Shown one piece after another: positions 24,401-35,855 of a stretch of 64,000 bases of DNA (positions are counted from its first letter, which is position 1; every line of letters starts with the position of its first letter). The notes below the pieces were generated by a model. The model did not search any database. It was not told the origin of the DNA and saw nothing but the letters and a program-made list of their open reading frames with translations. The position numbers were made by a program, and so were the translations under genes. The stretch is taken from assembly GCA_905250075.1 (NCBI GenBank), contig CAJNOP010000012.1, positions 558,001 to 622,000 on the forward strand, written 5' to 3'. This DNA is from Rotaria sp. Silwood1 (Eukaryota; Rotifera; Eurotatoria; Philodinida; Philodinidae).

Positions 24401-25630
24401 TTAAAAAATTCATTTAATAAATCTTAGCACTTACCGACCTGTTTTTCATGTAATTTTTGTAAATGTAAAGCCATTTTCATTTGACTTAAATCCCATAAAG
24501 CTATTGTTGCATCAGCAGAACTTGATGCAATGATTTGACGAACTAGTTTATTCCATGATAAGTCAAGTACAGCAGCATCATGACCTTCACTTGATTTATT
24601 ATTATTTGTTTTCTGTGGAAAAAAAATGGATAATCACAAAAATTTGTATTTTTGTTCTTTCTTCAAACAAACTTTAGAAGCTTTTTTAGATAATTTTGTT
24701 TTTTTCTTTTTGGACTTTTTTCCAAATGTATGTAATGGCTCCATTTGATCAACAAGATCAATATCAAATAATTCAATAACACCTTCCATACTTCCTACTG
24801 CAACATAATTAACTAGAAAGATTTCATAAATAGCAATACGAATAGTTTATTCTTTATATTTAAACCTGCATTAGGATCATTCACATCATAATCTAACCAT
24901 GTTAAACATAGTGGCATATTCAACATTAATATATCATGATGTACATAGAGATAACCTTCTTTATCATTGTAGACTAAAATGAATTATATTACAAAATAAA
25001 AAATCTTTTGTTCGTTCATGAAATTCACCGTAAACTTCAAGACTAGAAGTATCATCTTCAATATGTGCAGCAACAATGAGATTATCGTTTGGTCGAATGA
25101 AATAATCTTCAGCATCTGAATCTTCGCCCTAAATTTATTCCATTCATACAATTAAACAACAAAAACAAAGAAAAATTACATCATCTTTTATTTCAAGTAA
25201 AGGATCATCAGAATTAGATGCATGCATTGCAATAGGACCCACGCCGGGTATGATAACATTATCTTCATCATCTTCTTCTATGAAAAATAATGAATAGAAC
25301 TGAAAATTTACAAAAAAAAAAATTTTTTCTTTTTTATGAAACTTACGATCGTCAAGTTCATCACGTTTTTCAACATCCATATCAATATCTTTTGTTGTCT
25401 CGTCCTCATTGCGATTTCTAGAAAAATTTAAGAAAATATTGTCGCATAATTTGAATATTTATATTTACCCGTTTTTATCAATCATACTATCGAGTTCTTC
25501 TTGTTCGGGCATAAACTAAAAAATATAAAAGAAATATAAGAGAGAAGTAAACATGAGATATAAGTACTTTAATTGGAGTAGCTTTAGCTGCTCCACGTTT
25601 AATCCAGACGAGGGATGATATAATATCCAT
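21478..25630 (-). CDS. PWP1: Periodic tryptophan protein 1 (PWP1) orthologue
   Basis: Thirteen exons keep frame: 25630-25568, 25515-25469, 25417-25347, 25277-25180, 25128-25029, 24973-24866, 24812-24673, 24612-24439, 24353-24174, 24125-24032, 23980-23859, 23808-23703, 21641-21478; 488 residues against about 500 in human. The N-terminus [15 protein letters not shown] matches family members, followed by an acidic linker, the lysine-rich insert [13 protein letters not shown] repeats ([31 protein letters not shown]) and the tail [13 protein letters not shown]1 is a nucleolar WD40 protein needed for rRNA production and ribosome assembly. The last intron is 2.06 kb while the others are about 45-85 bp. 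At exon 8 the in-frame donor is GTCGGT; a stronger GTAAGT four bases further would shift the frame. AG directly precedes the start ATG. Confidence 0.95.
23258..23362. repeat. Short hairpin in the last PWP1 intron
   Basis: Arms of about 30 bases (CTGAGATATGCATGTTTCAA and, inverted, TTGAAACATTCGTATCTCAG) face each other across about 45 bases. The rest of this 2-kb intron is AT-rich and otherwise featureless. Confidence 0.55.
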
Positions 25631-26613
25631 CTAGAATACAATCATAGTTATCGATATATTCTTTCAAAAGAAAACACAAAATTGCCAAATTTTTCATAGA
25701 AAATTCTCAGCAGTCCAAATTTCTACGAATGCATCATAATACTAAAAATATAATTCTTGTCAAAGTTTAACACTAAACGCACTATGATATTTGTAAACTT
25801 AGAACAATTAAACTCATTTTGGGCACCGTTTTATGAAATCCAACGAACTAAGAGAAAACATGGACGCCATAATATAGGTACAAGAAATGCATCAATGGGG
25901 AAAGAGGATTGGTTATGAATATTGCAAATGGAAAGCATTTTATTGAGTGATGATTCACATAGAGAGAGTCATAGTATAACTGTTTAATAGAATTATAAAA
26001 TGAGTCTTTTTTAAATTATTTCGTTCTATTGATTAAGTTGTTTATGTTAAGAAATAACAGAATCACAGGCTGAATTCTGACACAGCTTCAATCATGCTTA
26101 ATCTGTTTTGTTTTATATCCTTATGGCAATCCTTTTTCTTACATGTTTTTATGCATTTTTATTGAGAGGACTGATTTTTATTCTATTGTTTTTCATCCTA
26201 AAAAGGATCTTACAATTATAACATGCGTGGCGTATCATTTTTTTGGTGATGAAAATTTTGCGAGATTTTATTGCATATATCAAGTTGTCTCATGCGACAA
26301 GTTGAGTTACATTTTGAGATAACTCAATATCGCATAAGACAACGGGTGTGGTCTCATGGACATTCACTGTTAAGTAAAAGACTGATTTGTTTTCTTGTTT
26401 TCCAGTGACAGAATATTGAAAGTAAAAACATAATAGAATTGAGATGTGATGTTTGAAGTACTATTTATTAGGATAACATGATTTAATATTAAAAAAGAAT
26501 ATAAGAATACACAAATGATAAGAAATTAAAGTATGAAAATCAAAATTTATAAAGAATAGACAACAATAGTTGATTCATTTTAATTTAATATAAATTGCTC
26601 TTGATATCACATG
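25631..26613. other. Upstream of PWP1, nothing recognised
   Basis: Should contain the PWP1 promoter next to 25630. No coding frame is seen. Near 26287-26345 the words TTGTCTCATGCGACAAG and CGCATAAGACAACG form a small imperfect hairpin. Confidence 0.45.
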
Positions 26614-26615
26614 TA

Positions 26616-27166
26616 CAGGGTTTCCAAAAATGTTTTGCCCGGGGGATACAGCTCCAATGGCAAATGTTATCAATATTGAATTTTATACCACATGGAAGCC
26701 CATCAAGAATGGGGCTTATCCATACGAATGGATAAGGGCTATAAAGACTTTTCTCTATCGAACTTTGATAATTTCTAACACTGCATGAACCATAGTCATA
26801 GGAAAACTATCCTTTATCATAGAGAACTCAAACTATTCCTGATATAAAATTACTAAACATAGAAAGGTTATCCTTACTTTTTATGGCTTAATGAATGATG
26901 CAAAATAAAGGTAACTTTGCTAGATTCAGTATTTTTATATCAGAAGTAGTCTGAGTTCTCTATGATAAAGGATAGTTTTGCTATGACTATGATTCATGCA
27001 TTTTTAGAAATTATCAAAGTTCGATAGAGAAAAGTCTTTATAGCCCTTATCCATTCGTATGGATAAGCCCCATTCTTGATGGGCTTCCATTTGGCATAAA
27101 ATTCAATATTGATATCATTTGCCATTGGAGCTGTACCCCCGGAGCAAAACATTTTTGGCAACCCTG
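26616..27166. mobile_element. Near-complete palindromic element flanked by TA
   Basis: The two halves (26616 to about 26880 and about 26905-27166) are inverted copies with only scattered differences and almost no loop. Ends are CAGGGTTTCCAAAAATGTTT on the left and AAACATTTTTGGCAACCCTG on the right, each next to TA (26614-26615, 27167-27168). Shared interior words include CCATTCGTATGGATAAG and ACTATCCTTTATCATAGAG. No coding capacity. TA targets with CAGGG-type ends suggest mobilisation by a Tc1/mariner-type transposase, by analogy only. Confidence 0.8.
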
Positions 27167-27168
27167 TA

Positions 27169-28500
27169 CACTTTCAGTAGTCTTGAAAACACCATCAACG
27201 ATAATATCTTTTTTATGGTCGTTTCATCGTGTCAAACCGATGAAATAAGCAGACTTGTGATCTATTGTAACAAATAATGAGTACCTAAACCATGTAATGA
27301 TATGTTATTCTTGCTGTTTTTTACGGCCTTAGTTGAATGATGCTCATTTTTGATATTGTAAGTGACTATGACGTGGAACATTGGTTGTTGTGATTGTTGC
27401 CCTAAATTTGCAATTAATAAAATCAGTGGATAAATGACACTCACCAATGTTGGTACTGCATATGAACGTTGACCAGCACAGATGATATAAATACTATGAT
27501 ACAACAGAGCTCTTATTTTTATAAATGGTTCTTCAATAGACTTTACCCTAATGCATCGTCATTCTTTTCTTTTTCTATGATTTTTTTTTCTCCATTAAAT
27601 ATCTCAACTCAGTATGTTTTGGCACATGATCGTTTGACGATCACTTAGTTATTTCATTGGTACATTTTTTCGAGAATCACCTATCACATATTGAGTAATG
27701 ATCGGATCCGTGGTGCAGAAACTGTCGATAAAATAAAAAAGTTCTCCAAATGGCAACGCTATAAAGAGTCAATTAAATAACGAGTTTTCTCGTTTAAGAT
27801 GTTTATTAAAAGAACTACCACTATTTAACACATTGTAGACATATGCTTTAAAAAAAATGCTACTAATGAATATCGTTTGGTTCACGTAATCTTGCTACAT
27901 GTGCTTTTCGTAAACGATTTAAACTAACCGACCTAGGAGAAACAAGGATGTAGGTGTTGATAAGTGAAAGATCCATCCATATCCCAGTCATATCTACATC
28001 CACACACAAAAGCAACTGTATGTAGCAACAAAGAAAAAGTGTAAATAGTGGTATTCTATAAGTAGAAGTACAGTAAAAAAAGGAGAAGAATACAACCAGT
28101 GTGTGTTGTATCATGAGTAGGCACAAAGAGACACAATGAAACACGTAGAAATATGCAGAATGAACGTAAATAAAGGTAGATGATACTCACGCTACAATAA
28201 AGACACGGATGACTCTTTCAGAAGTTTAATGAGAAAAGGAAACAAACCAATAGAAGGTCTTATCGGTATATATATAAATAAACCGAGATTCATTGCAAAA
28301 ATTAAAAAACTTCCCCTATAAGGTAAAACTTCGTTTAAAATTTTTCTCAGATGCTGCTAAATCTTCGAAAATCTTTCCAGATTCTAATAAATATTCAACA
28401 GTTTTTCCAAACGGTAGTTGGCGCACACGGATAGATCCTGAACAGTTAGATCGAATGCTGGATCTTACCACTGATCACACTGAATAGAAGAAAAAATAAG
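27169..28500. other. Ambiguous stretch with two short reading frames
   Basis: On the minus strand 27935-27866 reads SLNRLRKAHVARLREPNDIH then stop, behind a plausible AG acceptor, with a GTGAGT donor near 28194 and a TATA-like run at 28267-28277. On the plus strand 28340-28487 reads ...GSWRTRIDPEQLDRMLD then stop, with no ATG. Both look more protein-like than the surroundings, but no complete gene could be built and I recognise neither. Confidence 0.25.
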
Positions 28501-28527
28501 TTTTATTGCTAGTTTTTATTGGGAGTA

Positions 28528-28712
28528 GGAATGCATCAATTTTAAATCCAAACAATTCCTATTCTAATTTTGGAACTGAAATTGGAGTTAATCTTATAGG
28601 GATTAGAATCGAGCTATTAATATGTGTGAATATGTACAAGATTACTAGACTTATAATAGCCAATGCCGAGAATTGGAATTGACTAGGATCAGAATTGATG
28701 CATCTTTAATTT
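28528..28712. repeat. Small inverted-repeat element
   Basis: About 185 bp with ends that are inverted copies: AATGCATCAATTTTAAATCC on the left and AGAATTGATGCAT on the right, with AATTCCTATTCT and its inverted counterpart further in. It resembles a small MITE. No gene. Confidence 0.5.
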
Positions 28713-28817
28713 GAAAAATGATTCATTTGGTTGAAAACAGATGCTTTTAATCTAGAAATCAAGTGCTGTTTCACTTTTTCGGAAATAATCAAATCCTATG
28801 CAGTTCAAATATTTCTT

Positions 28818-28926
28818 TATTCTGTGTTTTATCCAGAGGGGTACCCGGACGGACGCCCCCCCCTCCCCCCTCCGAAAGAAATATTTCGCCCTCCCGAAGA
28901 AAAAAATCTGGATAAAACACTGTCTT
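28818..28926. repeat. Mini hairpin element with C-rich core
   Basis: Ends GTGTTTTATCCAGA and TCTGGATAAAACAC are perfect inverted copies. The core of about 70 bp is strongly C-rich on the plus strand (GGACGCCCCCCCCTCCCCCC), a sharp composition jump in AT-rich DNA. Confidence 0.65.
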
Positions 28927-30283
28927 TATCAAACAGTACACATATACTGTCAAAGAATAAATACGAAGCAAAAAAATCGGCTTGTTTTATCCAAAAATGT
29001 AGTTCTTTTTCTTAGTGAAATTTGCTTTTTCAAGAGCTTTCTTTGAAGTACAGTCTTTGTTTTTATTTATACAATCATAAAAACACAGATATAGTTGATT
29101 TGACACTTAGAAATCAGTATAAGTGAATATGTTATTCGAAAAAGAAAAATCGAAACTAATTTTCTTCTTCAAAATTTGGCTTTTCACTTATCTTCTTTAA
29201 TTGATTTTTCACTGGTGATAGTACATTATCTACACTATCAAAGGCAACATAGAGAAAAAATATATTTCGAAACGACTTTAAGTCCGAGTTTTTTAGAGCT
29301 AGATCCGAAATGATACTGTTATTAGAAACAACAAAGAAAACCGTAAATTATGTGTCGATTATTAGCAATAATACTGAACTCGATTTTTGTACCATGTCTA
29401 TGACAAACGACTATTTCTTTGGAAACTCAATATCTCGACAGAAACCTTCAGAATATTCTACTGATCATTTGACCTACTCATGGACAAAATCTTACATCAC
29501 AATACTAGATTTTAATTTTTAGTAATCTGGCTCCTAAGATCCAGGTAGATAGATCCTTTCAAACTTCTAATAGTCTCATTAAGATATCCTTGTGGACTCA
29601 ATATGTACTCAGACGGCGAGTATCGATTCATATAATTTTCTCGTGTCTATCATGACTTTATATGAAATTTGCATGAATCCTTCTTGCTCATATTATTTCA
29701 GTCGTATACATTTTTTGTGAATCTCAAAACCATATTCATGCAAGTTTTCCTAGGACACAAATTCATTTTATCATTAAACTGACCGAAAAAATAAGTCAAT
29801 TTTCAAAATAATACATTGATTTTTTTTCACAACGAGAAACGCTTTTATTTTTATTGCGTATAATAATATTCATAATAATAGATAGAAGAAAAAAAACGAC
29901 AAAGACAATTGAAATAAACATCTACATAAAATATGTAAGTGCCCACAAAAAAAAAATTAAAATAAAATTGACATACGTAGATATGAGTAAAATAAAAGAG
30001 ATATTCTGAAAGACATATCGTTTCTCTTGTGTTATTATTTCTTTTTTTTTTGTCTGCAATAAAATGGAAACTGAGAAAACAAAACTTCTTCATTCATACT
30101 TCTAGCTTTCTTTTCGCGCTTATATTGCACTTGGGAAAGATCAAAAAGAAAACAAGACGAACAAACAACAAAGATTGTACTCAAAATAATCGTCATGTTG
30201 TCTACAACAATAAATGAGAAACGAAACAAAACAAAACAAAAAATAAATAAAGAGGCATACATTCATAAAAGACTTTTTTTTTT
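28927..30283. other. AT-rich, nothing recognised
   Basis: Several short open frames on both strands, most of them low in complexity (poly-A/T and AAAAC runs around 30020-30250). No splice-consistent gene or repeat was found. It lies downstream of the PAM2-motif gene. Confidence 0.45.
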
Positions 30284-33200
30284 TCATTCATCATCAAAAT
30301 TGTCAACTGCATCATCATAATCACTGGTGTCACTACTATTATTACTGCTTGAAGATAATAGATTTGAATTTTGATGATCTCTAAAACAAAATAAGTAATA
30401 AATTAGCAGAACGAAACTTTTCAAAATATCACATAACAAAAGAATTCTATACACTAATTTGTAGACTCTGCGTAAAAGTACGATTCAAAAAAAAACAAAA
30501 ACTGTGAAATTATTTTTCATCTATAATCACTAAAACTAATTAAATAAAAAGAATTATTAATGCTCACAAACATCAGCATCCTATAATTATCATAAATCTA
30601 TGTTTTCTTCATATGTTTATTTTAGCTATTTGCTAACTTTTTATTATTCATCATTAACATATATTTTGATTGTTACAAAATTATCCTTTTATTTTATTTG
30701 ATTTATTGATCTTGTAATAGATCGTGTGCATGAATAAGTTTTTCAATGATAATATTTGATTTGTAAAGAAGAATTAGAGTCAAAAACCAATTATCGCATT
30801 ATTAAACATCATACACGTTAATATGATTTTCTTATTTATTTAAAATATTCTATTAAATAGACGAACTTCTTCGATAGACCGTACATCAATAAGGGTTTGT
30901 CATATTATATGAACTATATCCTTATTGAATTGCTGGAGGATTAAGAAAAAGGATGGTGAAGAAATGTGTCCCAAAATAGACAGAATACAAAAATCTCCTT
31001 TGATTAGCAAGAGCAACTGCATCAAGTTTCCCATTTTAATCCCTCAAGGATTGCGCTAACAGCTTTTTTTATTGAATTATTGAATATTTGTCTTGAATAT
31101 GCTGATGATTTTGTTTTTAACAAGTTCCATGTAAAATTTCATAAAAATTTGTCGATTATTTCAATCAATCATGCAATCGTATTCCATCGTCATCATTCGT
31201 TTAGAAATTTCATTCATATTCTTCTAATAAAAGAATCCAATACTTGCTATAGTAGATATTTTATTTAAATATTGAATTGATTTTTGTTGATTCAACGTAA
31301 AAGTATATCTAGAAATTCTTTATTAGTGGCATAAATTATTGATTGAATAGTACTATCCAACATAAACCTTAATTTTCAATGACTTGACAATTCGATACAA
31401 GTACAAAATATTTTAATTAAAAATCTTAGTCGTATATATTGACAATTTGATGATCGTTATTTTTTTTCAAAATCGTGAAAAGTTTTTTTTAATAATAATA
31501 AAAATTCAATATCGAAGAATTGTGGAGATAACATTCACAAAAGAAAATATAGAATCATCAATTTATTGTTGGCTATTTGATTGAAAAATTGACTTCATAT
31601 TTAACTAGATAGTAATGAAATTAGTAACAATGTTATATTTATTGCCAGATTTTTCTGTATCTAAGTTGACTGCACAAGTGTCTAGAAGTCACTAGGATTG
31701 GAAAGATGGGTCAATCAAAGAGTTTTTATTCAAGCTGACTGAACTTTAGGGAAGTAGATTGAGTGTTTTTGTGGAAACTGTGATGTAAAAAAAAACAATA
31801 AAACAGTGGTACTCCGTTGGAGAAAGACGAACATTTCTAAAGAATGAAGGCGATCATCCTGTCGGATTGACCTTAGAGTCAGACCCAATAGGATCTGGCA
31901 ATCATGGTTGAGTGCCTATATAATTTGACTCATATCCACAAGTTAACGTATGCATGCCTTCGTACCATCAATCATGAAATGCCTTCTGGCAAACCACTAA
32001 CGGCTGCTTTGTCTCGGATCACTCATCTGATAACATGCTGACTACCTTATGGCATACGGCTATTCTTCTGGCTGTTGTATATTACTTAATGTCCATCGGA
32101 AGCTCAAGTGATTAAGTGCAATTAGTTGGCGTCAGATCGACTTCTTGTCCAGCGCTACAGCTAGTCATAGTTGTAGAGAAGATATCGGGCTATTGAATTT
32201 TTTGCTAGGCAATTCTCAATATCGCAAAGTAGCCGAAAGGCAGGAGTATTGTTACTTCTAGATCTAAAAGATTTCAATCAGTCAGGTTCGGGTTCGAAAA
32301 TGTTGAACCCGATGAACTCTATCCTCGAGCGGCCACTGATCAGTTATACATTTATCTATCAAAACATGTAATTGTAACAAACAAAAAAAAAGACAACTTA
32401 TAATTATGTGCGCGTAATAAGAAAAAAACAAAATGAAAAATCGATGATCTACTAATGCGAAGAGTTTAAGAAAACGTAACAATAGCAACTTACATATCAA
32501 TAACATTCTCTATATTTGTATCAGTTTCATTTTCAACAGTTTTTTCATCCGATTGTTCCCCTATTGCTAATTTCGAGAATGATTGTGGTCGTTGTTTTTG
32601 ATTGTCTTCAAATTCTTTATTAATACTACGTTTAATTTTAGCTGATTTACGTGATTTTGGTTGTTCACGTTCTGTAACATGTTTAGATATTGATTTTGAA
32701 TCAAATGAATTAGCTGTATTATTTATTGTGATAGTACTTGTTTTATGATTGAAATTTTCTTGTGTGGATGTGCTTAATGTATTAAACATATCAGTTAAAC
32801 AGATTTGATGTGTTTTTGAATTTGAGTTATGTATCAGCTCTCGAGTAGGATCATTTTCGAATTTTTGATTAGCTGTTGTGGAGTAAGACGTCTGTTGTCC
32901 TAAAGTAGGAAAAGCATTTTCATCATCAAGAATATATGGAGCTGTTTCATTTGTAAGTGATTGTTCAATAAAAGATGTTGATGATTCTTCTTTATTTTTA
33001 TTTTTACGTTTTAAACGCCGATGTTGTTGTTTGGTTTGAATAAAATCATCATCTTTAATATCATTTTTTTGAATATTATTTTCAACTATTAAAGCATCAT
33101 TAATAATTAATGATTGTGAACGTTGTTGTTGTTGTCCTTCTGGAGAATTATTTTTGGAAGCACGACTTAGTGATTTCGTTGTTGCTGTATCAAGAATCGG

Positions 33201-34938
33201 CTTTTTTAAAGATGATTTTCGTTCATTATTTGATGATAATTTATTATTAAATGAACGACTTCGATCAGATCGTTGATCTTGAGATTGAGGAACAGAATGT
33301 GGAGAAGTGGAACGAGGACGTGAAGCAGATACAATTGTATTCCAAGATGAAATCGGTCTAAAAATGTGAATATTTAGAAAGTTTTTTTTTTTCTTCTAAT
33401 TGTTATTCACAGTGGCACCTGAGGTTATTCGATCAGATTTATTTTGAATTTTTCCACTATCATAAGCGCTAATAACAATCCAAACAATGATTTTTGTGAT
33501 GGGACATATGCCCAACAAGAATTTTCGAAGATAAAAATAAATGCTTGTTTTTCATAGGCAAGATCTCTGACAAACTGAAATTCCATGTATTTATTGCTTA
33601 GCATTTTGTTTAAAATATTCACAATGATAGAGAAAACAATTCTTAAGAAAATAAAACATCTTCCAACTGACTCATATAGAAACAAAATTTTTACGCCTGT
33701 TATAAGATTGATGTATTTCAATCGACAACGCTTGGTTTTTGATTTTTCAGAGATTCTGCCTTTTAAAAAACTAACAATTATTTTCATTTTCGAATATTCT
33801 TGTTGAATATAAAATTTTCTACAAGAATCATTATTTAAATTCTTATTCATGGTTATGATAGTGGAAAAATTGAAAATAAATCTAGCCGAATAATTTTTGG
33901 TATCACTATATAACGAATTTACTTTGTGTTAGTTGATGTAACTGTTGGAGAGGAATTTTTATCAGATTGTTGATTATTATTAATAGGTAAACTTGGAAAA
34001 TCTTCTGGTCGAAATTCAAATGGTATACCATCATCATTCATATGAGTTAATTGTTCAGAATTATTTTCATAAAAATCTTTTTCATTATTATAATAATCAT
34101 GAAAATGATCTTTTCGACGTTCATCATATTGTTGTGATATACGTGATGAATAACCTCGTGATCTTGATGATGAATGATAATAATTATTATAATCATGTTG
34201 ATGATATGATGATATTCGTTTACTATTTGTTGAATTTCCTCGTCCAGAATTTTGTGTATATGATGAACCATTCCGACGATTATTATAATCATAATATGGA
34301 TTTCGATTATTATTATTATGTCCACCACTACCACGATTTCCACCACGAGATAGCGGTCGATGTGTTGAATGATTTGTTCCATGATGTTGACGAAATGAAG
34401 AAGATCTTTGTTGTTGAGATAAAATTCGATTAGATTTTGTTATTGATGTTGGTTGTTGAAGTGAAAAATTTATTAATGGTTGTTCACAATAATCAACTGG
34501 ATAATATGTAGATACTTGTTCATTTGTTGAATAAATTATTTGTGGTTCAGGATAATAACCAGTTAATGTAACAGCATTTGTTGGATTTGTTATTGGTAAA
34601 AGAACAATTTGTGACGTATTAGTTGAAGATGTATTTCCATTAGATGAAGATTGCTGTTGTTGTTGAATATTTGTACATGAATCAATATGAAATTGTTGTT
34701 GTTGTGATGGTTGTATATGAAATTCAATTTCCGGAAATTGAACATTATCTGTCACTTTTGAATTTGTTATCATCATTGGATATATTGATTGAACCATTAA
34801 AGGTTGTTGATCAGAAGGATAAATAGATGCTACTGTATTTTCATCAACATATAATGGAATGCTTGGTGTTGAATTTTGTACTAATGGTACAAATTCTTTT
34901 GCTTCAGGTGAAAGACCTGATGATGATGTTGTAGTCAT
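30284..34938 (-). CDS. Disordered PAM2-motif protein, SECISBP2 N-terminus-like
   Basis: Three exons, 34938-33923, 33357-32494 and 30380-30284, encode 658 residues; both introns are phase 2. Residues 8-18 (GLSPEAKEFVP) are a near-ideal PAM2 motif, the short sequence that binds the MLLE domain of poly(A)-binding protein. The protein is low in complexity: Q, N and S runs, an RG/RS-rich stretch at about 190-270, FRPEDFPSLP near residue 315 and NAFPTLG near 500, a basic segment SAKIKRSINK, and an acidic tail SDYDDAVDNFDDE. PAM2-like N-terminus, FEF...DFPxL, a K-P-W junction and a second FPxL follow the order in the N-terminal half of SECISBP2, but no L7Ae RNA-binding domain is present. A cytoplasmic mRNA-related role is likely; the orthology is uncertain. 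Confidence 0.7.
30381..32493. other. Long intron 2 of the PAM2-motif gene
   Basis: 2.1 kb. Up to about 31640 it is AT-rich. From about 31640 to 32340 composition is more balanced and unlike the rest of the intron, ending with a perfect hairpin around GGGTTCGAAAATGTTGAACCC (about 32290-32311). That block may be an inserted element, but no ends or coding sequence were recognised. Confidence 0.4.
33425..33893. mobile_element. Foldback element in intron 1 of the PAM2-motif gene
   Basis: Both ends read inward as TTATTCG followed by AGATTTATTTT and TTTTTCCACTATCATAA. Similarity of the arms continues inward with small gaps to AACAAGAAT, TTCGAA and GCAAGATCTCTGA. Arms are about 190-200 bp with a loop of under 100 bp. 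The 141-codon minus-strand frame spanning it is a by-product of this structure. No coding capacity. Confidence 0.65.
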
Positions 34939-35855
34939 ATTTTGTTTATTGAGAAAAACAAAAAAAAAAAGAAGTTTTTTTTTCTCTTTGTTTATTGGAA
35001 ATTACATAATAAACACATATTGATTGGAGCAATGAATTGATTTATTGGAGAACAGACCGCGTGACTTGCAAATAAGATTAGCGGCTTATCTAAAAGTATT
35101 AAATGTTTGATGAGAAGACAAACATTTTGAATTAGATAGATTTCTTTTCTTTTGATTGATCTTTAAATGGAGGAGAAAAACTCATTATGGTATTATATGG
35201 ATTGATTTATGATGAAAAAAAAATCAATAAAAATATTTAGAAATATAATTTTTGAAATGGAAAATACTCAATATTAAAGAATTATTTTATTTCTGAATTA
35301 ATTAATTAAATAATTGAATTATACATTGATTGTAGCGAAACGAAAATATATATAGGAATTAAACTGTTATGTGAATTTTACAATGAAAAATCATCAGAAG
35401 AAAAGTATAAATAATTTTTATTCATTTTAATTATATTTTTCGCCCACACATAATACTGAATGGTATGACAATCACACCAATCCTTAGAACGTTTGTGTTA
35501 TTAAATGTTGAAGAGTTCAACAAAAATTGATGATCCCTATTCTCATACTTTTTTTCATAGAAGAAAATGCTATTACCGCAATCCCTATAGAATTAAAACA
35601 TGTAATATATTGTCACTGAACTTGTTCTTTGAAGGAACATGGTTTTATTCTATATATTTTTAGATACATTTCTTCACCGCCCTTTGACATAATCCATCAG
35701 AAATGCAATAAGGAACTAGTATATATATGATAAATATTTATTATTGATATAGTCTCTGATAGCATATCGACAACGTCTTTTACCATCCATTGGCGGTCCA
35801 ACTTTTTATTCTTATCTTAAACATCTCTTTTAGATAGTATTTTACAAAATAATAT
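34939..35855. promoter_or_regulatory. Divergent promoter region
   Basis: 917 bp separate the starts of the PAM2-motif gene (leftward) and proteasome beta-5 (rightward), so both promoters must lie here. It is AT-rich, and no TATA or other motif stands out. TCTCTTTTAG at about 35824-35833, 23 nt before the beta-5 ATG, looks like a splice acceptor for a 5' UTR intron or a spliced leader. Confidence 0.55.

Noticed and set aside
30029-30262. Overlapping frames on both strands
   Set aside because: Low-complexity A/T-rich sequence; no protein character.
32285-32320. GGTTCGAAAA word as a tRNA B box
   Set aside because: The hairpin has the wrong loop size for a T arm and no A box or acceptor stem fits.
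33425-33850. 141-codon minus-strand open frame
   Set aside because: It lies wholly inside a foldback in an intron and has an open counterpart on the other strand, as expected from inverted arms.
33993-34433. Plus-strand frame rich in H, N, D and Y
   Set aside because: Antisense shadow of the low-complexity exon of the PAM2-motif gene.
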